Notes: generated from the sequence alone by a model not told the origin. DNA of 34,354 bases from an uncultured Azospirillum sp. (GCF_946480385.1 NZ_CAMLJP010000070.1:1-34354), one strand, 5' to 3'. Shown: positions 24,409 to 32,958, counted from the first letter of the stretch. Made by a program: numbers and translations.

Positions 24409-24888
24409 ATGCCGGCCGGGGAAGGGGTGCGCATCGCGATCCGTTCCGCCTGCAGCGCCGACTCCGAACGCTGTGCCGAGATCTTCCTGCACGGCCGCCG
24501 TCAGGCCTTCTCCTGGCAACCCGCCGACCGCTTCGGGCTGGATGATTATTACGACTGCGTGCGCGAGGATGCGGTGCTGGTCGCCGAGGTTGACGGAACC
24601 GGGGGTGGGGCCGGGGCGGTGGTCGGCTTCGTCTCGCTCGATCCACGAGCCGGCGTCATCCACAACCTGTTCATCGACCCCGGATGGCACAAGCGCGGCA
24701 TCGGGTCCGCCCTGCTGCGCGAGGCGCTGGCCCTGCTGCGCGGCGGTCCCCACCCGGTCGAGCTGGCTTGCGCCGCCCGCAACGCCGCCGCCCGCGCCTT
24801 CTACGAACGCAACGGCTGGACGCCGGTGGCGGCCCCCTCCGACCAGCCTGACGCGCTGGTGCTCTACCGCCTGTCGCGGATGGGGTGA
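24409..24888 (+). CDS. GNAT-family N-acetyltransferase
   Basis: A 159-residue cytoplasmic acyl-CoA-dependent transferase. The central strand-helix reads VIHNLFIDPGWHKRGIGSALLREAL and holds the acetyl-CoA loop R/Q-x-x-G-x-G/A (HKRGIGSA) at about residues 98-105. The C-terminal NAAARAFYERNGWTPV is the usual GNAT motif B. The ATG at 24409 has AAGGAGAG about 6 nt upstream, a better start than the in-frame ATG at 24367. The substrate cannot be told. It lies 120 bp after the TAXI gene and 101 bp before fzlA. Confidence 0.93.
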   Translation: MPAGEGVRIAIRSACSADSERCAEIFLHGRRQAFSWQPADRFGLDDYYDCVREDAVLVAEVDGTGGGAGAVVGFVSLDPRAGVIHNLFIDPGWHKRGIGSALLREALALLRGGPHPVELACAARNAAARAFYERNGWTPVAAPSDQPDALVLYRLSRMG

Positions 24889-24989
24889 ACCGCTTGCCGC
24901 CTGCCCCTCCGGCCCACCCCCAACGAGACCCGCAGCCCCGGATGCGCAGGCTGTTTTCCTTTGCGGCGTTGCGGTAAAGTCGCGCCGCC

Positions 24990-25658
24990 ATGCGAACCCT
25001 GTACCACCACCCGATCCACGCCCTGTCGCGCACCGCGCGCGTGATGCTCGCCGAGAAGGCCCTGCCCTTCGAACCCGTGGTCGAAAGGCCATGGGAGCGG
25101 CGCACCGATTTCCTGAAGCTGAACCCGGCCGCCGAGGTTCCGGTTCTGGTGGAGGAGGACGGGACGGTCGTCGCCGGCGGCCTCGCCGTGATCGAATATC
25201 TGGAGGAGGCCTATCCCGACACCCCCCTGCTGCCGCGCGAGATCGCGGCGCGGGCGGAGGTGCGGCGGGTCGCCGACTGGTTCCTGAACAAGTTCGAACG
25301 CGAGGTGACCGAGAATCTGGTGGGCGAGAAGCTGATCAAGCGGCTGTCCGGCCAGGGCCACCCCTTCGCCCCGGCGATTCGCGCCGGGCTGGCCAACGTC
25401 ACCTATCATCTCGACTACATCGCCTTCCTGTCGGAACGGCGGCCCTGGCTGGCCGGGTCGGTCTTCACCCTGGCCGACATCGCCGCCGCGGCGCAGCTGT
25501 CCTGCCTGGACTATATCGACAACGTGCCGTGGGACCGCAGTCCGGAGGCCAAGGACTGGTACGCCCGGATCAAGTCGCGCCCCAGCTTCCGCGCGCTGCT
25601 GGCCGACAACATCACCGGCTGCCCGCCGCCCAAGCACTACGCCGACCTGGATTTTTAA
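24990..25658 (+). CDS. fzlA: Glutathione S-transferase-like protein, probable FtsZ-binding FzlA
   Basis: A 222-residue GST-fold protein. The thioredoxin-like half starts MRTLYHHPIHALSRTARVML and carries the characteristic VVERPWERRTDFLKLNPAAEVPVLVEEDG. The C-terminal helical half has the N-capping TLADIAAAAQLSCLDYIDNVPW. The tail ends CPPPKHYADLDF, like the functionally important C terminus of Caulobacter FzlA, which binds FtsZ filaments and promotes constriction. The GST-active Ser/Cys position is unconvincing (HPIHALSR), consistent with a non-enzymatic role. FzlA rather than an ordinary GST is inferred from N- and C-terminal resemblance. Confidence 0.8.
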   Translation: MRTLYHHPIHALSRTARVMLAEKALPFEPVVERPWERRTDFLKLNPAAEVPVLVEEDGTVVAGGLAVIEYLEEAYPDTPLLPREIAARAEVRRVADWFLNKFEREVTENLVGEKLIKRLSGQGHPFAPAIRAGLANVTYHLDYIAFLSERRPWLAGSVFTLADIAAAAQLSCLDYIDNVPWDRSPEAKDWYARIKSRPSFRALLADNITGCPPPKHYADLDF

Positions 25659-25751
25659 CGTCCCCTTGAGATTTCGCCCATTAGGGGCATGGACCGGCCA
25701 AGCGTATCAAGATTAACGTGCTCCCAAATCGTACCCGGGAGAAGTTCCTCG

Positions 25752-27377
25752 ATGCGTCTCAGCCGTCTTTCGCCCGTCCCGGCCCTGCCGGTCCGTTCCC
25801 TGAGGCCCGCCCTGATCGCCGGCGGCATGCTGGCGCTGGTGGCCGGCTGGTCGCCAGCCCAGGCTGCCCCCGCCGTCGACGACGCCGGGGCCAAGGCGCT
25901 CGCCGCCTCGCTGAAGAAAGACCTGCCCCGCTGGTTCCCGCCGCCCAGCGAGGATGGCGAGGGCGTCGGCTTCGAATGGCAGGGCGAGCCCACCGTCAAG
26001 CCGGCCGGCGACCATTACGACGTCGCCCTGCCCCGCCTGTCGGCCGAGGATGCCGAAGGCACGCTGTTCGACATCGGCACCGTCCTCTTGTCGGTGACGC
26101 CGAAGGATGACGGCCAGTATGGCGTGTCGATCACGCTGCCCAGCGCGATCAAGGTGCAGAACCTCGACGACAACGACGAGTATGTCGACGCCGCCACCAT
26201 CTCCATCGGCAAGCAGTCCTTCACCAGCACCTGGTCGGGCACGCTGGAGACGCTGCTGACGGTCGATGCCGCCTACAACGACATCGCGGTCAACGCCGCC
26301 GACGGCAAGGGCAAGATCTCCGTCGCCTCCATGACCATGGTCCAGGACCTGAAGCCGGAGGCCGGGACCGGCGGCGCCACCCTGTGGAGCGGCCCGGCCG
26401 CCTTCGCCTTCGGCGGCCTGTCGGTGCAGGACGACAAGAACAAGGAGCTGGTGAAGATCGGCGGCGTCACCGCCGAGGCCACCTACACCCGCGTCGACCT
26501 GACCAAGGTCAGCGCGCTGCAGAAGCTGTCGGAACAGACCGCCGCCAAGGGGGCCGCGCCGACCAGCGCCGAGCTTCTGCCGAAGCTGCAGGGCATCTTC
26601 GGCGGCGTCAGCGGCGCCATGCGCCTGTCCAACCTGTCCGTCGTCAATCCGGAGGACGGGACCACGGTGACGCTCGGCCAGCTCGCCTTCCGCAGCGGCT
26701 TGACCGACCTCGACCAGGCGCTGTCGACCGTCAGCATGGGCATCGAGGCGCGCGACTTCACCATGACGCCGTCGCCGGCGCCCGAAGCCTTCACCCCGCG
26801 CGCCTTCGAAATGAAGCTGTCGGTCGCCAAGCTGCCGAACAGCGCCCTGTGGAAGGCCTTCACCGAACTGGCCAAGGCCGCCGAGGCGGAAGAGGCCCCG
26901 CCGCCGAAGAAGGGCGCCAAGAACAAGGCCGCCCCGCCGCCCTCCTCCGAGATGGTGATGCAGCAGGCGATGGCCGCGATGGGCGAGGCCGGGACGGAGC
27001 TGCGGATCGACGCGCTGAACCTCGACACCCCGGCGACGGCCGGCACCGCCACCGGTGCGGTCAAGGTCGCCACCCAGGCCGCCTTCGGCGTCACCGGCGG
27101 CGCCACCGTCCTGCTGCGCGGCATCGACGCCGCGGTGAAGGCGATGCAGCCGGCGCCGGGCGCCAAGCCCGACAAGGAGACCCAGGATCTGCTGGGCGGT
27201 CTGGCGATGGTCCAGGCCATGGGTCAGGCCGGCAAGGACGACACCGGCGCCGACATCCGCACCTACAAGTTCGAGGTGACGGAGGCCGGCCAGCTCCTGC
27301 TGAACGGCGCCGACATGACCCCGCTGCTGGCCGGCGGCGGCGAACCGGCCCCGGCGGAACAGCCGAAGAAGAAGTAG
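25752..27377 (+). CDS. Large exported protein of unknown function
   Basis: I do not recognise the family with confidence. It has 541 residues. Residues 1-38 form a signal peptide (basic start, LIAGGMLALVAGW, cleavage near PAQAAPA). The mature part is rich in short beta strands alternating with amphipathic repeats (WSGTLETLLTVDAAYNDIAV, MRLSNLSVVNPEDGTTVTLG, MGIEARDFTMTPSP). A Lys/Pro low-complexity insert lies near residue 390 (EEAPPPKKGAKNKAAPPPS). The tail is GGGEPAPAEQPKKK. The strand pattern recalls periplasmic DUF945/DUF2125-like proteins, but this is only an impression. GGGAGAAG about 7 nt upstream supports the ATG at 25752. A GC hairpin follows (27390-27414). It lies between fzlA and htpG. 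Confidence 0.8.
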   Translation: MRLSRLSPVPALPVRSLRPALIAGGMLALVAGWSPAQAAPAVDDAGAKALAASLKKDLPRWFPPPSEDGEGVGFEWQGEPTVKPAGDHYDVALPRLSAEDAEGTLFDIGTVLLSVTPKDDGQYGVSITLPSAIKVQNLDDNDEYVDAATISIGKQSFTSTWSGTLETLLTVDAAYNDIAVNAADGKGKISVASMTMVQDLKPEAGTGGATLWSGPAAFAFGGLSVQDDKNKELVKIGGVTAEATYTRVDLTKVSALQKLSEQTAAKGAAPTSAELLPKLQGIFGGVSGAMRLSNLSVVNPEDGTTVTLGQLAFRSGLTDLDQALSTVSMGIEARDFTMTPSPAPEAFTPRAFEMKLSVAKLPNSALWKAFTELAKAAEAEEAPPPKKGAKNKAAPPPSSEMVMQQAMAAMGEAGTELRIDALNLDTPATAGTATGAVKVATQAAFGVTGGATVLLRGIDAAVKAMQPAPGAKPDKETQDLLGGLAMVQAMGQAGKDDTGADIRTYKFEVTEAGQLLLNGADMTPLLAGGGEPAPAEQPKKK

Positions 27378-27389
27378 TAAGGGGACCTC

Positions 27390-27414
27390 GGTGGGGGAAA
27401 GCGACGCCCCCACC
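27390..27414 (+). terminator. Hairpin after the exported-protein gene
   Basis: GGTGGGGG (27390-27397) and CCCCCACC (27407-27414) form a perfect 8-bp stem with a 9-nt loop, starting 13 nt after the stop. There is no T-run, so it is probably a Rho-assisted end or a 3' stabilising stem. Confidence 0.45.
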
Positions 27415-27460
27415 CGCGACACCTCACCGCACACCTCCCGCGGTTGCACGCCACAAGCCT

Positions 27461-27489
27461 CTTGAACGGCGGAGACGCTTTCACATATC
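27461..27489 (+). promoter_or_regulatory. RpoH (sigma-32) type heat-shock promoter of htpG
   Basis: CTTGAA (27461-27466), a 17-bp spacer and CATATC (27484-27489) fit the alphaproteobacterial RpoH pattern. Transcription would start near 27496, about 41 nt before the htpG ATG. htpG is a classic RpoH target, so site and gene agree. Confidence 0.75.
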
Positions 27490-27536
27490 TCCGCCGTCTT
27501 GACGCCCACCTGTGCAAAACCAACGAAGGTGCCCCC

Positions 27537-29417
27537 ATGACCGAGGAACGGCTCAGTTTTCAAGCCGAGGTCAGCCGTCTGCTCGACATCGTCGCCCACT
27601 CGCTCTACAGCGAGAAGGAAGTGTTCCTGCGCGAACTGGTCTCCAACGCGTCGGACGCCTGCGACCGCCTGCGCTACGCGGCGCTGACCCAGCCCGAACT
27701 CTCGGCCGATGATCCGAACCTCAAGGTCCGCCTGCTGGTCGACAAGGACGCGCGGACCCTGACCGTCGCGGACAACGGCATCGGCATGAACCGCGAGGAT
27801 CTGGTCGAGAATCTCGGCACCATCGCCCGCTCCGGCACCGCCGCCTTCATGAAGTCGCTGGAGGGTGCGGAGAAGGGCGACGGCAAGAAGGACGTCAACC
27901 TGATCGGCCAGTTCGGCGTCGGCTTCTATTCCGCCTTCATGGCCGCCGACAAGGTCACCGTGCTGACCCGCAAGGCCGGCGAAAACCAGGGCTGGCGCTG
28001 GGAATCCGACGGCAAGGGCGAGTTCACCATCGCCGAGACCGACGGCCTGCCGCGCGGCACGAAGATCGTCCTGCATCTGCGCGAAGGCGACGACGAGTAT
28101 CTCGACGAGGCCCGACTCGGCGGCATCGTCCGCAAATACTCCGACCACATCGCCATCCCGATCCTGTTCGGCGAGGGTGACGAGGCCAAGGCGCTGAACA
28201 GCGCGTCGGCCCTGTGGACCCGGTCGAAGTCGGAGATCACCGCCGACCAGTACAAGGAATTCTACCACCATGTCGGCCACGCCTTCGACGATCCGTGGCT
28301 GACCCTGCACTGGCGGGCCGAAGGGGCGCTGGAATACACCAACCTGCTCTATGTGCCCTCGACCAAGCCGTTCGACCTGTTCGATCCCAAGCGCGCCCAC
28401 CGGGTGAAGCTGTACGTCAAGCGCGTCTTCATCACCGACGCGGCGGAAGGGCTGATCCCGCCCTACCTGCGCTTCCTGCGCGGCGTGGTCGACAGCGAGG
28501 ATCTGCCGCTGAACATCAGCCGCGAGATGCTGCAGCACAACCCGATGCTGGCCAAGATCAAGGCCGGCATCACGCGACGCGTCCTGTCGGAACTGTCGAA
28601 GAAGGCCAAGGACAGCGAGAATGCCGCCGAATACGACACGTTCTGGGAAAACTTCGGCGCGGTGCTGAAGGAAGGCCTCTATGAGGATTACGAGCACCGG
28701 GACGATCTGCTGAAGCTGCTGCGCTTCCGCACCACCGCCGGCGACGAGCTGGTGTCGCTGGAGCAGTATGTCGCGCGGATGAAGGAAGGCCAGGACGCCA
28801 TCTTCACCATCAGCGGCGACGACATCGACACCCTGCTGCGCAGCCCGCAGCTGGAAGGCTTCAAGGCCAAGGGCGTCGAGGTCCTGCTGCTGACCGACCC
28901 GGTGGACGAGTTCTGGATGCCGTCGGTCGGCGTCTATGACGGCAAGCCGTTCAAGTCGGTGACCCGCGGCGGCGCCGATCTCGGCAAGATCAAGAGCGAA
29001 GAGGCCGAGAAGCCGGAGGAGAAGACTCCGGAGGGCGAGCTGACCGACCTGTTGGCCCTGCTGAAGCTGACCCTGTCCGACGCGGTGAAGGATGTCCGCA
29101 AGTCCGAACGCCTGACCGACAGCGCCGTCTGTCTGGTCGCCGACGACAACGACATGGACATGCACCTGGAGCGCCTGCTGAAGCAGCACAAGCAGCTGAA
29201 CGGCGAGGTCGGCAAGCGCATCCTGGAGATCAACCCGTCCCACGCCCTGATCAAGCGTCTGGCCGAACGGGCCAAGGGCAGCGGCGCCACCGACGCGCTG
29301 GAGGATGCGGCCTGGCTCCTGCTCGATCAGGCCCGCATCGTCGAAGGCGAGGCCCTGCCCGACCCCGCCGCCTTCGCCCGCCGTCTGGCGAGCGCGATGG
29401 AGAAGGGGCTGGCGTAA
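27537..29417 (+). CDS. htpG: Chaperone HtpG (bacterial Hsp90)
   Basis: ATP-driven dimeric cytoplasmic chaperone. The 626-residue protein has normal length. The N-terminal GHKL ATPase domain starts MTEERLSFQAEVSRLLDIV and contains the Hsp90 signature YSEKEVFLRELVSNASDAC, DNGIGMNREDL and GQFGVGFYSAFMAADKV. The middle domain has LYVKRVFITD and GVVDSEDLPLNISREMLQ. The C-terminal dimerisation domain closes with ALIKRLAERA. AAGG lies 7-8 nt before the ATG. It has its own RpoH-type promoter and ends at a strong terminator shared with the convergent kinase gene. Confidence 0.97.
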   Translation: MTEERLSFQAEVSRLLDIVAHSLYSEKEVFLRELVSNASDACDRLRYAALTQPELSADDPNLKVRLLVDKDARTLTVADNGIGMNREDLVENLGTIARSGTAAFMKSLEGAEKGDGKKDVNLIGQFGVGFYSAFMAADKVTVLTRKAGENQGWRWESDGKGEFTIAETDGLPRGTKIVLHLREGDDEYLDEARLGGIVRKYSDHIAIPILFGEGDEAKALNSASALWTRSKSEITADQYKEFYHHVGHAFDDPWLTLHWRAEGALEYTNLLYVPSTKPFDLFDPKRAHRVKLYVKRVFITDAAEGLIPPYLRFLRGVVDSEDLPLNISREMLQHNPMLAKIKAGITRRVLSELSKKAKDSENAAEYDTFWENFGAVLKEGLYEDYEHRDDLLKLLRFRTTAGDELVSLEQYVARMKEGQDAIFTISGDDIDTLLRSPQLEGFKAKGVEVLLLTDPVDEFWMPSVGVYDGKPFKSVTRGGADLGKIKSEEAEKPEEKTPEGELTDLLALLKLTLSDAVKDVRKSERLTDSAVCLVADDNDMDMHLERLLKQHKQLNGEVGKRILEINPSHALIKRLAERAKGSGATDALEDAAWLLLDQARIVEGEALPDPAAFARRLASAMEKGLA

Positions 29418-29446
29418 GGATCGCCCTGAACAGGAAAGTCTGACGA

Positions 29447-29480
29447 AAAAGCCCTCTCCTCCCCGGAGGAGGGGGCTTTT
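29447..29480. terminator. Bidirectional terminator between htpG and the histidine kinase gene
   Basis: AAAAGCCC-TCTCCTCC (from 29447) pairs with GGAGGAG-GG-GGGCTTTT (to 29480), with a small internal mismatch and a tight CCGG turn. An A-run lies on one side and T-runs on the other, suiting the convergent genes. Confidence 0.88.
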
Positions 29481-29483
29481 CCT

Positions 29484-30695
29484 TTACCCACGCCCCACCC
29501 GCTTGGCCGGGAAGACCAGCGACATGGTGGTGCCCTCGTCGCGGCGGCTGACGACGTCCAGGCGACCGCCGTGCAGTTCGATCAGGCGCTTGGTCAGCGG
29601 CAGTCCCAGACCGGTGCCGATCTGGCTGCGGGCCAGCGCGCTGTCGATCTGCCCCCAGGGCTCCAGCGCCTTGGCCAGTTCCTCTCCGGTCATGCCGATG
29701 CCGGTGTCGTGCACCGACAGCCACAAGGCGCCGTCCGCCGCCACATGGGCGCCGAGCGTCACCACGCCATTCGCCGGCGTGAACTTCACCGCATTGGACA
29801 GCAGGTTCAGCAGCATCTGGCGCAGCTTGCGTTCGTCCGCGCGCAGCGGCGGCAGGTCCAGCGGCACCGCGGTGGCGATGCTCACACCATGGCGCGACGC
29901 CCGCTCGGCCAGCAGCCGCGCCGTGCCGATCGCCACCCGCACCACGTCCACCGTCCCGTCCACCAGTTCCAGCCGGTCGGCGTCGGCCTTGGACAGGTCG
30001 AGCAGATCGTTGATCAGCTCCATCAGGTGCCGGCCACTCTCGGCGATGTCGCGGGCGTATTCGCGATAGAGCGGGATGGCGTGCGGCCCCAGCACCTCCT
30101 GCTCCAGCAGTTCGGCGAAGCCCATCATCGCGGTCAGCGGCGTGCGGATTTCGTGGCTCATGTTGGCGAGGAAGGCGGTCTTGGCGCGGATCGCCCGTTC
30201 GGCCTGCCGGCGCGCCTCCTCCAGCTGGCGGGCGCGCAGCTCCGTCTGTTCGGCCGAGCGCGCCATCAGCCCGGTCACCGTGCCGACACCGAGATAGCGG
30301 CCCTGCTCCACCACCAGGAAACCGGTCACCAGCGCCGCCGGCTTCAGCTTGGCCAGCCGCCGCCCGATCTCCGCCAGCGGAGTCGCCCCGTCGATCAGCA
30401 GCGGATGCGGGTCCATCGCGTCGGAGACCGGCTGCCGTCCGCCCCCCTCTCCCCCGCTCTCCGGCAGCAGACGGCCACGCTCCAGCATCCCGGCGACGCA
30501 GCCGTCGCCGTCGACCACCGGCAAAGCGGCAAGCTCCGGCTGGCGCTGGAAGCGGGCAAGCGCGGCGGCACAGTCCTGGTCCAGGGTCAGCGGCGACACC
30601 GGAACGGCCAGCCCCGCGGCGGTGAAGGCGGGTTCGTCCATGGGCGACTCCGCCGGACTCTGCAGGACGGGAGGCGGGACATCGAATGGCGTCAT
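29484..30695 (-). CDS. Soluble hybrid-less sensor histidine kinase with N-terminal CBS-like pair
   Basis: A 403-residue kinase with no membrane segment, so the signal is probably cytoplasmic. Residues about 28-75 (SPLTLDQDCAAALARFQRQ, LPVVDGDGCVAGML) and 95-148 (DPHPLLIDGATPLAEIGRRL, FLVVEQGRYLGVGTVTGLM) read as two CBS-like repeats, which in other proteins bind adenine nucleotides. A short coiled coil leads to the HisKA H-box FLANMSHEIRTPL with His181. The HATPase domain has the N box LLNLLSNAVKF (Asn about 301), DTGIGM (330-335) and GTGLGL (360-365). The ATG at 30695 has GGAGGAG 7 nt upstream; the upstream ATG at 30731 lacks one. No cognate response regulator gene is adjacent. The CBS call is from pattern, not alignment. 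Confidence 0.88.
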   Translation of the reverse strand: MTPFDVPPPVLQSPAESPMDEPAFTAAGLAVPVSPLTLDQDCAAALARFQRQPELAALPVVDGDGCVAGMLERGRLLPESGGEGGGRQPVSDAMDPHPLLIDGATPLAEIGRRLAKLKPAALVTGFLVVEQGRYLGVGTVTGLMARSAEQTELRARQLEEARRQAERAIRAKTAFLANMSHEIRTPLTAMMGFAELLEQEVLGPHAIPLYREYARDIAESGRHLMELINDLLDLSKADADRLELVDGTVDVVRVAIGTARLLAERASRHGVSIATAVPLDLPPLRADERKLRQMLLNLLSNAVKFTPANGVVTLGAHVAADGALWLSVHDTGIGMTGEELAKALEPWGQIDSALARSQIGTGLGLPLTKRLIELHGGRLDVVSRRDEGTTMSLVFPAKRVGRG

Positions 30696-30919
30696 TGCGG
30701 CTCCTCCCCCCTCCCTGTCCGGTATGGTCACGTCCGATACCGCGCCGTCGCGGACTGCACGGCGCTTCTTCCGGCAAAACCTAGCAGGGGATTATGAGCA
30801 ATTGGTTTCTGTTCCAACCCTCAGCCCCAGCAGAGAGATAGCCTGAAAGTACTATGGCTTTGACCGGAAACATTTCTTCCGCTCGGCCGTCCGGCAGGGC
30901 TTTCGGAGGACGTGGGCAT

Positions 30920-30948
30920 TTGAGAATGCGTCCGAAACACAGTATATT
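30920..30948 (+). promoter_or_regulatory. Sigma-70-type promoter of the fur gene
   Basis: TTGAGA (30920-30925), a 17-bp spacer and TATATT (30943-30948) form the best housekeeping promoter in the window. The start near 30955 gives a leader of about 137 nt before the chosen fur ATG. The rest of the 396-bp gap 30696-31091 is relatively AT-rich and shows no credible gene. Confidence 0.7.
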
Positions 30949-31091
30949 GGTCGGATATTCGGGGTGCCGCGAATGGCCGGCCGGGATGGAACATCCGGTG
31001 GGCGTTCTGTGCTGGCGTTCCCCGGGGATCAGGGAGACCAGAGGGGCGAAGCGTCGCCCGTCGAACAAAGACAGGAATACAGGGGATGTCC

Positions 31092-31523
31092 ATGCCCTCG
31101 CGCCTTGAAGAACTGTGCGTGAAGAAGGGATTGAAGATGACCGACCAGCGCCGCGTGATCTCGCGCGTGCTGTCGGAGGCGACGGACCACCCCGATGTGG
31201 AGGAAGTGCACCGCCGTGCATCCGCCATCGACCCGCGCATTTCCATCGCCACGGTCTATCGCACGATGCGGCTGTTCGAGGAGGCGCACGTCATCGACCG
31301 TCTGGATTTCGGTGACGGCCGGGCGCGCTACGAAGAAACCAGAACCGATCATCACCACCATCTGATCGATGTCGATTCAGGGGAAGTGATCGAGTTCACC
31401 AACGATGAAATGGAACGGCTGAAGGAAAGCATAGCCCGCGAACTTGGCTATGACCTGATCGGCCATCGGCTGGAACTGTACGGTGTTCCGCGCAAACGCC
31501 GAACTGATAAATCCGAGTCTTAA
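31092..31523 (+). CDS. fur: Fur-family metalloregulator (Fur/Mur type)
   Basis: Iron- or manganese-responsive repressor. The 143-residue protein starts MPSRLEELCVKKGLKMTDQRRVISRVL. The winged-helix recognition region is RISIATVYRTMRLFEEAHVIDRLDF. The metal-site cluster TRTDHHHHLIDVDSGEVIEF follows, then the conserved IARELGYDLIGHRLELYGVP. These are characteristic of the alphaproteobacterial Fur/Mur group. Unlike E. coli Fur it has no C-x-x-C structural zinc motif; the only cysteine is near residue 9. AGGGG (31081-31085) sits 6 nt before the ATG at 31092 but touches the ATG at 31086, so 31092 is preferred. The Irr group was considered and fits less well. Whether iron or manganese is sensed cannot be told from sequence. 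Confidence 0.88.
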   Translation: MPSRLEELCVKKGLKMTDQRRVISRVLSEATDHPDVEEVHRRASAIDPRISIATVYRTMRLFEEAHVIDRLDFGDGRARYEETRTDHHHHLIDVDSGEVIEFTNDEMERLKESIARELGYDLIGHRLELYGVPRKRRTDKSES

Positions 31524-31649
31524 CTGTATACGGAACTTGCTGGCGATGCGCACAAGGGGTGCCGGCTGAATCGGCCTTCTCCGGAATCTCCACACGCGGA
31601 ACGAGCGGATCAGGCGGCCATCGCTTGCGGGGTGCATCGGCTGTTGGGC

Positions 31650-31673
31650 TGGACCTTGCCGGCCGCTGGTCCA
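31650..31673. promoter_or_regulatory. Inverted repeat in the gap after fur
   Basis: TGGACC (31650-31655) and GGTCCA (31668-31673) flank 12 nt, about 46 bp before the next gene start. It may be an operator or an RNA stem. No match to a known site. The rest of the 195-bp gap shows nothing clear. Confidence 0.25.
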
Positions 31674-31718
31674 AGGTTAGGCGAGGAGCAAACCTCACTG
31701 ACCGGAACCGGCCGCACC

Positions 31719-32123
31719 ATGGATGATCGTCCCGACAATCGCCAAGACCGACGCCCCGACGCCCGGCCCGAAAGCCCGCCAAGCACGGCCGGGCCGGACA
31801 TTCCCAAAACCGCAGCCAACGCCGCAGGCTCGGGTCCCGACCCTGTCCTCGAACGGCTGGACCGCCTGTCCGACCTGCTGATGCGCCGCATCGACCGGCT
31901 GGAGGAGCGGGTCCGCAGCCTGGAGCAGGACAATGGCGAGATCATCAACCTGCTGATCGCCGTCAAGGCCGGGCTGGAGGAAGCGTCAGGCGACCTGATC
32001 GCCCAACTGGAGGAGGTGGACGACACCGCCGGGCCGGACTTCGCCTCCGACGACGGGGCGGAGGATGGCGCGGAGGACGGACCGCTCTTCGAAACGCCCT
32101 GCGGCCCCACCATGCTGCATTGA
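31719..32123 (+). CDS. Acidic coiled-coil protein, unknown
   Basis: No family recognised. It has 134 residues starting MDDRPDNRQDRRPDARPESP. The first 50 residues are charged, Pro-rich and likely disordered. Residues about 55-105 form a heptad coiled coil (LERLDRLSDLLMRRIDRLEERVRSLEQDNGEI). The tail is strongly acidic (EEVDDTAGPDFASDDGAEDGAEDG). There is no signal peptide or membrane segment. The ATG at 31719 is the first that gives this composition; a Shine-Dalgarno is not evident, and an in-frame start at 31632 remains possible. It lies between fur and a HAD phosphatase gene, with no clear operon link. Confidence 0.65.
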   Translation: MDDRPDNRQDRRPDARPESPPSTAGPDIPKTAANAAGSGPDPVLERLDRLSDLLMRRIDRLEERVRSLEQDNGEIINLLIAVKAGLEEASGDLIAQLEEVDDTAGPDFASDDGAEDGAEDGPLFETPCGPTMLH

Positions 32124-32199
32124 TCGGCGCCGCCGGGGCCGACTTGGCCGGGGCCGACTTGAAAATCCTTGCCTGCCGCACCGCGCCGGCCGGATAACC

Positions 32200-32958
32200 A
32201 TGGTCATGCAAACGACGTCCGTTCCGCCCCGCGGCATCGAGCCCCGGACCAGCATCACGCGGCCTGCGCCGCTGCTGGCGATGGCTCCCGATTCGCCGGT
32301 TTCCGGGGCATTGGTATCCGGCCAAGCGATCTCCGGACCGGCCGGGGTGGCCTTCTTCGACTTCGACGGGACGCTGATCCATGGCGACAGCCTGCCGATG
32401 TTCGTCGGCGAGGTGATCGGCCGGCGCCGCGCCGCCCTGGCGCTGGCCGACGCCATCCGGTCGGCCCTGCACCGCCATGTCCGCGGCCGCGGGCCGGGCT
32501 GCGATTTCCCGGGCTCGGTCAAGGCGATCTACCTGAAGCGCACCCTGCGCGGCCTGCCGGTGGCCGACGCGCTGGCCGCGGCGGAGCGGATGGTCCCCCG
32601 CGTGCGCTGGCACCAGCCGATGCTCGACGTGCTGAAGGAGCATCGCCGGCAGGGCCGGCGCGTGGTGGTCGCCACCGGCGCGCTCGACCTCTACATGCCG
32701 GCACTGCTGCGCGGGCTGGAGGTGGACGACCTGTTGGCGACGGGCATGGAGGTGGTGGACGGCAAGCTGACCGGCCGGCTCAGCACCGCCAACTGCGTGC
32801 GGCTGGACAAGGCGGAGCGGGTGACCGGCTGGATCGCCGGCAACGGCCCGGTCGCCGCCACCTGGGGCTATGGCAACCATCCCAGCGACCTGCCGATGCT
32901 GGCGCTGATGCACAAGGGCGAAGTGGTCCGTATTCGACGAAGGTCGAACCACAGGTAG
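32200..32958 (+). CDS. HAD-superfamily (IB, SerB-like) phosphatase
   Basis: A 252-residue cytoplasmic phosphatase. Motif I FFDFDGTLIHGDS gives nucleophile Asp54 and acid Asp56. Motif II is VVVATGA (Thr159). Motif III lysine is probably Lys204 in VRLDKAERV. Motif IV is WGYGNHPSDLPMLAL, with GN in place of the more usual GD but the distal Asp230 kept. The cap region (about 65-140) is helical, as in subfamily IB. Residues 1-48 are an extension that looks disordered. The ATG at 32200 and another two codons on are equally likely. The substrate is unknown; phosphoserine-like or phospholipid-head-group esters are typical of the group. Confidence 0.88.
   Translation: MVMQTTSVPPRGIEPRTSITRPAPLLAMAPDSPVSGALVSGQAISGPAGVAFFDFDGTLIHGDSLPMFVGEVIGRRRAALALADAIRSALHRHVRGRGPGCDFPGSVKAIYLKRTLRGLPVADALAAAERMVPRVRWHQPMLDVLKEHRRQGRRVVVATGALDLYMPALLRGLEVDDLLATGMEVVDGKLTGRLSTANCVRLDKAERVTGWIAGNGPVAATWGYGNHPSDLPMLALMHKGEVVRIRRRSNHR

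Noticed and set aside
25713..29243. A 1176-codon open frame on the minus strand across the exported-protein gene and htpG
   Set aside because: It mirrors two well-supported plus-strand genes. Its composition (Gln/Arg/Gly/Val/Leu-rich, no domains) is typical of antisense frames in high-GC DNA, and no start site is convincing.
30854..31108. Possible small gene in the gap before fur
   Set aside because: The 84-codon frame runs through the fur promoter and ribosome site, has no Shine-Dalgarno and shows no protein-like features.
31086..31523. Calling the Fur-family gene irr
   Set aside because: The heme-synthesis genes in the window invite Irr, but the segments TDQRRVISRVL, HLIDVDSGEVIEF and GHRLELYGVP match the alphaproteobacterial Fur/Mur group better.
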